Of a DNA stretch of 64,000 nt, positions 59,225 through 64,000 are shown piece by piece. Origin of the DNA: Acetobacteraceae bacterium. GTDB lineage: Bacteria; Pseudomonadota; Alphaproteobacteria; Acetobacterales; Acetobacteraceae. Where the stretch lies: NCBI GenBank assembly GCA_027482245.1, contig JAIXWG010000058.1:1-64000 (forward strand), in the 5' to 3' direction. The notes below the pieces were generated by a model, which ran no database searches, had not been told where the DNA came from, and worked only from the letters and a program-made list of their open reading frames with translations. A program made the translations under genes and the position numbers. The number at the start of each line of letters is the position of its first letter. The stretch's first letter is position 1.

Positions 59225-60583
59225 ATGACGGGGATTGGGGGAATGAGGATGCTTGCGCGCGCCGCGGCCATGGCGCTGCCGGTGGTTCTCGCGGCCGGCG
59301 CGGCCTTCGCGCAGGATGCGGCGCCGGAGGCCAAGATCGACACCGGCGACACGGCGTGGATGCTGACCAGCTCCGCGATCGTGCTGATGATGTCGGTGCC
59401 GGGCCTGGCGCTGTTCTATGCGGGCATGGTCCGCAAGAAGAACGTGCTGGCCACCATGATGCAGACCTTCGCCATCACGGCGCTGGTCGGCGTGCTGTGG
59501 ATGGTCATCGGCTACAGCCTGGCCTTCGGGGAGGGCAACGCCTACATCGGCGACGTGTCCCGCCTGCTGATGGGCGGCATGGCCGAGAACTGGGACAAGC
59601 CCTTCACGCTGGGCTCGGGCGACGGCGCGGTGGCGACGACGATCCCGGAAAGCGTCTTCGCGATGTTCCAGATGACCTTCGCGATCATCACCGCCGCCCT
59701 GATCACGGGCGCGGTGGCGGACCGCATGAAGTTCTCCGCGCTGATGCTGTTCACGGCGCTGTGGACCATCCTGGTCTATTCGCCCGTCGCGCACTGGGTC
59801 TGGCACCCGAATGGCTGGATCTTCGCCCTCGGCGCGCTGGACTTCGCGGGCGGCACGGTGGTGCACATCAATGCCGGCGTGGCCGGCCTGGTGGCGGCGA
59901 TCGTGCTCGGCAAGCGGGTCGGCTACGGGACGGACAACATGTCCCCCTACAACCTGGCCTTCGCCGTGATCGGCGCGGGGCTGCTGTGGGTGGGCTGGTT
60001 CGGCTTCAACGCGGGTTCGGCGGTCGGCGCCGGCGCGCGGGCGGGCATGGCCATGCTGGTGACGCAGATCGCGGCGGCCGGCGCGGTGCTGGCCTGGCTG
60101 GTCGCGGAATGGGCCACGAAGGGCAAGCCCTCCGTCCTCGGCGCCATCTCCGGCGCGGTGGCGGGTCTGGTCGCCATCACCCCGGCGGCGGGCTTCGTGC
60201 TGCCGGGTTCCGCGCTGGTCATCGGCCTGGTGGCCGGGCTGGCGGGCTTCTGGGGTGCGACGGCGCTGAAGCACTGGTGCGGCTATGACGACAGCCTGGA
60301 CGCCTTCGGCGTGCACGGCATCTGCGGCATCACCGGCGCGCTGCTGACGGGCCTCTTCGCCTATGGCCCGCTGTCGGCCACGCCGGCCCTGCCGGAAGGG
60401 TCGGGGGCGTCGCTCTCCCAGTTCCTGACGCAGTGCTACGCGGTGGGGGCGGTGTTCGTCTTCACGGCGGTGGTGACCTTCATCCTGCTCAAGGTCGTGG
60501 ACGCCATTGTCGGCCTCCGCGTCAGCGAGGAGGAGGAGCGCGAGGGCCTGGACGTGACGCTGCACGGCGAGCGGATCGGCTGA
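59225..60583 (+). CDS. amtB: Ammonium transporter
   Basis: A ~452-residue Amt protein with a signal sequence (LARAAAMALPVVLAAGAAFAQ) and eleven membrane segments. Conserved parts include MLTSSAIVLMMSVPGLALFY, AGMVRKKNV, the twin-histidine region, DFAGGTVVHINAGVAGLVAA, and FGVHGICGITGALLTGLFAY. It carries ammonium/ammonia into the cell and is regulated by the adjacent PII protein. The start is uncertain among four in-frame Met codons (59201-59249). A strong terminator follows 28 bases after the stop. Confidence 0.93.
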   Translation: MTGIGGMRMLARAAAMALPVVLAAGAAFAQDAAPEAKIDTGDTAWMLTSSAIVLMMSVPGLALFYAGMVRKKNVLATMMQTFAITALVGVLWMVIGYSLAFGEGNAYIGDVSRLLMGGMAENWDKPFTLGSGDGAVATTIPESVFAMFQMTFAIITAALITGAVADRMKFSALMLFTALWTILVYSPVAHWVWHPNGWIFALGALDFAGGTVVHINAGVAGLVAAIVLGKRVGYGTDNMSPYNLAFAVIGAGLLWVGWFGFNAGSAVGAGARAGMAMLVTQIAAAGAVLAWLVAEWATKGKPSVLGAISGAVAGLVAITPAAGFVLPGSALVIGLVAGLAGFWGATALKHWCGYDDSLDAFGVHGICGITGALLTGLFAYGPLSATPALPEGSGASLSQFLTQCYAVGAVFVFTAVVTFILLKVVDAIVGLRVSEEEEREGLDVTLHGERIG

Positions 60584-60611
60584 ACGCCCCCTACATCGGG
60601 GTGGCCTGAGG

Positions 60612-60640
60612 AACGCCGGGGGGCAGCCCCCGGCGTTTTT
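60612..60640 (+). terminator. Rho-independent terminator after amtB
   Basis: An 11-bp stem (AACGCCGGGGG with CCCCCGGCGTT) closes a GCAG loop and ends in a run of T (60636-60640). Confidence 0.9.
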
Positions 60641-60762
60641 CGTTGGGGGTGCCCCAAGGGGGGTACCCAAGGGGGGTGTCCCGCACAAAAGCAGGCGAGG
60701 GTTGCATCCCACGCGCGGCCTCACCCCTTGGCCATTCGCGGGTTGCGGAGTAGATAGCCAGC

Positions 60763-61200
60763 ATGCAGGCACGCAAGCTGTTTGATTTCAATGACCGTCG
60801 CAACGCGGCGGAAGAGGCCCGTAAGAAGGCAGCCGAGAAGTTCCAGGCGCTGAAGAGCCGCCTCGACGATCCGGCCGTCCAGCAGAAGATGGCGGAGCAG
60901 AAGGCGATCGCGGATGCGCGGGCCGCCCGCCAGGCCGAACGCGCCGCCGCCAAGGCCGCCGAGGCCGCCCGGATCGCCGCCGAGAAGGCCGCCGCCGAGG
61001 CCGCCGCCGCCGCCGCCCGGAAGGAAGAGGAACGCCGCGCCGCCGAGGAGGCGATGCGCGCCCGCGCCGCCGAGATCGACGCCATGAACCGCGCCGCCAT
61101 CCTGGACGCCGAGAAGAAGGCCCGCGCCCTGGCGCTGGCCGCCGAGCAGAAGGCGAAGCGCGACGCCCGCTACGCCGCCCGGAAGGCCCGCACGAAGTAA
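60763..61200 (+). CDS. DUF6481-type Ala/Lys/Glu-rich coiled-coil protein
   Basis: A 145-residue protein beginning MQARKLFDFNDRRNAAEEAR, with DDPAVQQKMAEQKAIADARA and ending ARYAARKARTK. This is the DUF6481 pattern. It is one long charged helix and probably forms a coiled coil. Function unknown. A GC-rich hairpin follows its stop. Confidence 0.78.
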   Translation: MQARKLFDFNDRRNAAEEARKKAAEKFQALKSRLDDPAVQQKMAEQKAIADARAARQAERAAAKAAEAARIAAEKAAAEAAAAAARKEEERRAAEEAMRARAAEIDAMNRAAILDAEKKARALALAAEQKAKRDARYAARKARTK

Positions 61201-61222
61201 TCCGCCCAAGTCCTGCGATGAG

Positions 61223-61253
61223 ACGCCCGGCCGGCCCCGTGCCCGCCGGGCGT
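61223..61253 (+). terminator. Hairpin terminator after the DUF6481 gene
   Basis: ACGCCCGGC (61223-61231) pairs with GCCGGGCGT (61245-61253), followed by TT and more T-rich bases. It may serve both convergent genes. Confidence 0.65.
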
Positions 61254-61261
61254 TTCGCGTT

Positions 61262-62008
61262 TCAGGGGGCGAGCATCGCCGCCAGTTCCGGGTTGCAGGC
61301 GGCCAGCGCCGGGCCGGCAGGCAGGCCGAGGCGCTTCGAGACCGCCCAGGCGCTGGCGAGGTTGGAGGAGAGGAGCGGCACGCCCAGCCTCTCCCGCATC
61401 CATTCCATGGCATCGAGCGTCGGCATCCCGGTGCCCGACAGCAGCACGGCGCAATCCGGGGGCGGGCGCAGCTTCGCCAGGCCGTCGGCCACTTCCTCCG
61501 GCGTCAGCTCATAGGCGCGGAAGCTCTCGCTGACCTTGAAGCTCTCGACCAGGTCGAGCCCGGCGAGCCGCCAGTAGCGCTCCGCCCGCTCCGTCAGCCA
61601 GCCGGGATAGGGGGAGAAGAGGAGGAGCTTCGGGCGGCCGAGCGCAGCCAGCGCCTCCGCCAGGCCGCGGGCGGCGAGCACCAGGGGGCGGCCGAGGGCG
61701 GTGGAGGCGCGGTCCTGCATGGCCGCGTCCTCGGCGGGCGGCAGGGCATAGCTCGGGCCGGTGATGCCGTAGATCCCGGCATCCAGCGGCAGGGCGCCGA
61801 AGCCGTCCAGCGAGCGGTCCAGCGCCTCCAGATAGGCGGCGTTGCGCTGTTCGAGGGTGGTGCCGGGCATCACCGGCATGCGGGTGACGTGCAGCGCGGC
61901 CTGGGGGGCCAGCAAATGGCGCGTCTCATGCTCCACCGCGGGGTTGGCGGAGGGCGTCACCAGCGCCACGCGATGCGTGGGGTGCCAGGCGCGGGCGGGG
62001 TGGGTCAT
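61262..62008 (-). CDS. Maleate isomerase/Asp-Glu racemase-superfamily protein lacking the catalytic cysteines
   Basis: A 248-residue protein of the maleate isomerase/arylmalonate decarboxylase group (VALVTPSANPAVEHETRHLL start; LDAGIYGITGPSYALPP; AVLLSGTGMPTLDAMEWMRE; VPLLSSNLASAWAVSKRLGL end). In active relatives each half carries a cysteine in these positions (typically GCT and a Cys before T-N/G); here they read GIT and SGT. Only one other cysteine exists (AACNPELAAM). It may have another chemistry or be a binding protein. It overlaps the FAD monooxygenase gene by four bases. Confidence 0.78.
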   Translation of the reverse strand: MTHPARAWHPTHRVALVTPSANPAVEHETRHLLAPQAALHVTRMPVMPGTTLEQRNAAYLEALDRSLDGFGALPLDAGIYGITGPSYALPPAEDAAMQDRASTALGRPLVLAARGLAEALAALGRPKLLLFSPYPGWLTERAERYWRLAGLDLVESFKVSESFRAYELTPEEVADGLAKLRPPPDCAVLLSGTGMPTLDAMEWMRERLGVPLLSSNLASAWAVSKRLGLPAGPALAACNPELAAMLAP

Positions 62009-63156
62009 GCGGGCGCCCCTACCTTGGCGATGTCGAGCATGCTGGCCTCCCGCGCCCAGGTCAGGGTTTCTGCCGGTGTGAGGGCGGCCATGCGGGCGAC
62101 CTCCTCGGCCGGGCTGGCGGCGACGCGGGCATCGGTGCGGGGCAGCAGGGCGTCGCGCACCACGCGCAGCCGGGCATCCGCCCAGGATTGCAGCAGGGTG
62201 TCGGGCGCGCCGTGCAGTACGGCGTCGAGCGTCGCGGCCAGGGTCATGGCGTCATGGATGCCGGCATTCATGTTCATGCCGCCGCGGGTGTTGGTGAGGT
62301 GCGCGGCATCGCCGGCCAGCAGCACGCGGCCGGCGCGGTAGGCCAGCGCCATGGCGCGCTTCACGCCATAGACGTCGCGGCCCTCGATCGGCAGGTCGCG
62401 GAGCGCGGGCAGGAAGCGGGCGATGCGGGCGCGGGCATGGTCTTCCTCGAGTGCAGCCTCGTCGCTCATGTCGGGCGCCACGCGGAAGATCAGGCGCCAG
62501 ACCTTGGGCATGCGGAGCAGGGAGCAGGAGCCTGCCTGGTCGTAGAGGTAGCCGAGGCCGTCGAGGCCGGGGATGTGGTCCCGCAGGTCCAGCGGCGTCA
62601 GCAGGCGAAGCACGCGGTGGGCATAGTCATTGGTGTCGGCCTCGATCCCCGCGAGCGCCCGCATCGCGCCGCCCGCGCCGTCGCAGCCGATGGCGTAGCG
62701 GGCGCGGTGGGTGGTGCCATCGGCGGCGGTGACAGTGACACTGTCGGAATCCTGGGCGAGGCCCGCCGCGCCGGCGTTGAAGCGCACCGTGCCGACGGGC
62801 AGGGCGGCCAGCAGGGCGGGCGTGACGTCCTGCTGTTCCCGGTGCCAGCGATGGGGGAAGCCGGTCTCCCCCGCCAGGATGCCGAGGTCGATGGTGGCCG
62901 CGCTGCCGTCATCCACGCGCCGCCAGAGGATGCGGTCGATCCGCACGCCGCCGGGCAGCAGCGGCTTCAGCACGCCGAGGCTGTGCAGGGCATCGAGGGT
63001 CGGCGGATGGAAGGTGGAGGCGCGAGAGGCGGCAGAGAGCGTTTCGCGTTTCTCCAGCACGCGGACGGCGATGCCGCGCTGGTGGAGCGCCAGCGCCAGC
63101 GCCAGGCCGACGGGGCCGGCGCCGGCGATCAGGATGTCGGTGTCGTGGGTGGTCAC
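62005..63156 (-). CDS. FAD-dependent aromatic monooxygenase (PHBH family)
   Basis: A 383-residue flavoprotein with DILIAGAGPVGLALALALHQ, RASTFHPPTLDALHSLG, AIGCDGAGGAMRALAG (DG motif) and VLLAGDAAHLTNTRGGMNMN. Family members hydroxylate aromatic rings using NAD(P)H. Operon neighbours (PrpD-family enzyme and isomerase-like protein) point to a degradation pathway; the substrate is unknown. It overlaps both neighbouring genes by four bases. Confidence 0.87.
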   Translation of the reverse strand: MTTHDTDILIAGAGPVGLALALALHQRGIAVRVLEKRETLSAASRASTFHPPTLDALHSLGVLKPLLPGGVRIDRILWRRVDDGSAATIDLGILAGETGFPHRWHREQQDVTPALLAALPVGTVRFNAGAAGLAQDSDSVTVTAADGTTHRARYAIGCDGAGGAMRALAGIEADTNDYAHRVLRLLTPLDLRDHIPGLDGLGYLYDQAGSCSLLRMPKVWRLIFRVAPDMSDEAALEEDHARARIARFLPALRDLPIEGRDVYGVKRAMALAYRAGRVLLAGDAAHLTNTRGGMNMNAGIHDAMTLAATLDAVLHGAPDTLLQSWADARLRVVRDALLPRTDARVAASPAEEVARMAALTPAETLTWAREASMLDIAKVGAPA

Positions 63157-64000
63157 CCGAGAAGGTCCTTGGCGGGCTGGTCGTGCAACAGGGCGGCGAT
63201 GGCGGCGGTGGTCGCGGCCTCGCCGAGGGTCGGCGTCGCGAAGCGGCGGAATTTCGCCACCGCCTCCGCCTCGCTCATCGGGCGGTCGGGGTCGCCGGTG
63301 ACGCCGGTGATGGTGGCGCTGTGCTCGCCGATGGTGAGCGTCGCGCCACGACGGCCGGCGGCGGTCAGGGCGGTGTCCTCCCGCAACTCGATCGCGGCTT
63401 CAAGGGCGCGCAGCGTCGGATCCGCCAGCGCCTCCTCCGTATAGGCGGCGGGGCCGAGATCGCCCTGGACCAGCGTGGCCGCGACCGCCCAGGTCAGGCT
63501 GAACTGCGCGGCGATGGCGGCGGTCGGCGCGCGGTTGCCGGCGTAGCGCAGCGCCTCGGCATAGATGGAGAGGGTGATGGGGCCGTCGGGGGCCACGCCG
63601 CGCCCGCGCAGCTTGATCGCCGCCGCCGCGCCGTAATGCGCGTGCCGCACCCCCGCGAAGGGCTTCAGATACGCATCCTCCAGCAGCCACGCCCCCGGTG
63701 GCGTGACATCGGCGGGGGCTTCATGCCCCAGCGCGATGCGCCGTCCTTCCGCAAAGCCGCCCTCCGGCGCGTCCATGCCCGCGGCGGCGCCGGCGGCGGC
63801 CATGTGACCCAGCAGCGCGGCGTGGCTGGCGTAGCTGTTGCGCCCATCCATCCCGGCCGCGATGGGGGCGTAGAGGGAGAAGGGCACCTGACACGCCGCC
63901 AGCCGCACCGCGCGGCCGATGCCCTCCGCATCCAGCCCGGCCAGGGCGGCGGCGCAGGCGGCGGCGCCGAGGCTGTGCCAGGACCCGTCCACATGCATCC
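63153..64000 (-). CDS. MmgE/PrpD-family protein (5' end outside window)
   Basis: About 282 C-terminal residues of a PrpD-family protein. HVDGSWHSLGAAACAAALAG, QVPFSLYAPIAAGMDGRNSY, ASHAALLGHMAAAGAAAGMD and LKPFAGVRHAHYGAAAAIKL are typical. Relatives include 2-methylcitrate dehydratase, itaconate-forming and other dehydratases/decarboxylases. The gene continues past the right edge; the full protein should be about 450 residues. Confidence 0.88.
   Translation of the reverse strand, partial: MHVDGSWHSLGAAACAAALAGLDAEGIGRAVRLAACQVPFSLYAPIAAGMDGRNSYASHAALLGHMAAAGAAAGMDAPEGGFAEGRRIALGHEAPADVTPPGAWLLEDAYLKPFAGVRHAHYGAAAAIKLRGRGVAPDGPITLSIYAEALRYAGNRAPTAAIAAQFSLTWAVAATLVQGDLGPAAYTEEALADPTLRALEAAIELREDTALTAAGRRGATLTIGEHSATITGVTGDPDRPMSEAEAVAKFRRFATPTLGEAATTAAIAALLHDQPAKDLLG

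Noticed and set aside
60645..60685. Repeated CCAAGGGGGGT blocks after amtB
   Set aside because: Two short copies only, close behind a terminator; no evident function.

Overview
The window looks like chromosomal DNA of a high-GC alphaproteobacterium, most probably an Acetobacteraceae member of the Roseomonas type. This is inferred, not proven: the DNA is very GC-rich, there are several TctC (Bug-type) solute receptors, the ubiA / rsmE / gshA neighbourhood is present, and the proX, thioredoxin-TPR, LON-domain, Trm112 and DUF971 genes run together. No rRNA or other definitive marker is present.

Region 1 (1-18.2 kb) is a catabolic and uptake region. It opens with two decayed genes: a SMP-30/gluconolactonase remnant and a threonine dehydratase with an internal deletion. 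Four TctC receptors follow without any TctA/TctB membrane partner. There is a four-gene minus-strand operon (split UxaA-type hydrolase, TctC receptor, beta-propeller protein), a class III aminotransferase with its own TctC gene, and a seven-gene minus-strand operon (SnoaL-like protein, sulfatase, TctC, serine hydrolase, amidase, oligopeptide-type receptor, MocR regulator). That long operon runs away from a divergent LysR gene.

Region 2 (18.5-27.5 kb) holds tRNA-Gln, a serralysin-type metalloprotease with RTX repeats, a creatininase-family protein, a small membrane protein, a seven-repeat WD40 protein fused to cytochrome c, a secreted 20-residue repeat protein, and the housekeeping genes for a METTL20-like methyltransferase, ubiA, rsmE and gshA.

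Region 3 (27.5-52 kb) is accessory DNA. An IS5-family element sits exactly at the stop codon of gshA. Behind it come a holin-like protein, a DUF3489/resolvase pair and an orphan sensor kinase. Next is a minus-strand replicon-like module: an AlpA-type HTH, a Spo11/topoisomerase VI-A-like protein, a primase-helicase, an intergenic cluster of eight GGGAACG motifs that could be an origin, and a ParB-methyltransferase fusion between two paralogous HTH proteins. After that come a serine-recombinase module (small ORF, DUF2924, recombinase, HTH protein), a solo PD-(D/E)xK nuclease with a RAMA-like tail, and a complete type I restriction-modification operon ending in an M48/YgjP-type metalloprotease. 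Core genes resume near tRNA-Gly at 52.5 kb.

Region 4 (52.5-64 kb) is mostly core: proX, a thioredoxin-TPR protein, LON-domain, Trm112 and DUF971 proteins, a PAP2 phosphatase, a UbiH-type hydroxylase, glnK-amtB behind a sigma-54-like promoter and before a strong terminator, and a DUF6481 coiled-coil protein. It ends with a small catabolic operon (PrpD family, FAD monooxygenase, maleate-isomerase-like protein) that runs off the right edge.

The least ordinary material is in 33.5-44.4 kb: a compact mobile replicon with a Spo11-like protein and an iteron-like cluster, next to a possible defence gene carried with a recombinase module.
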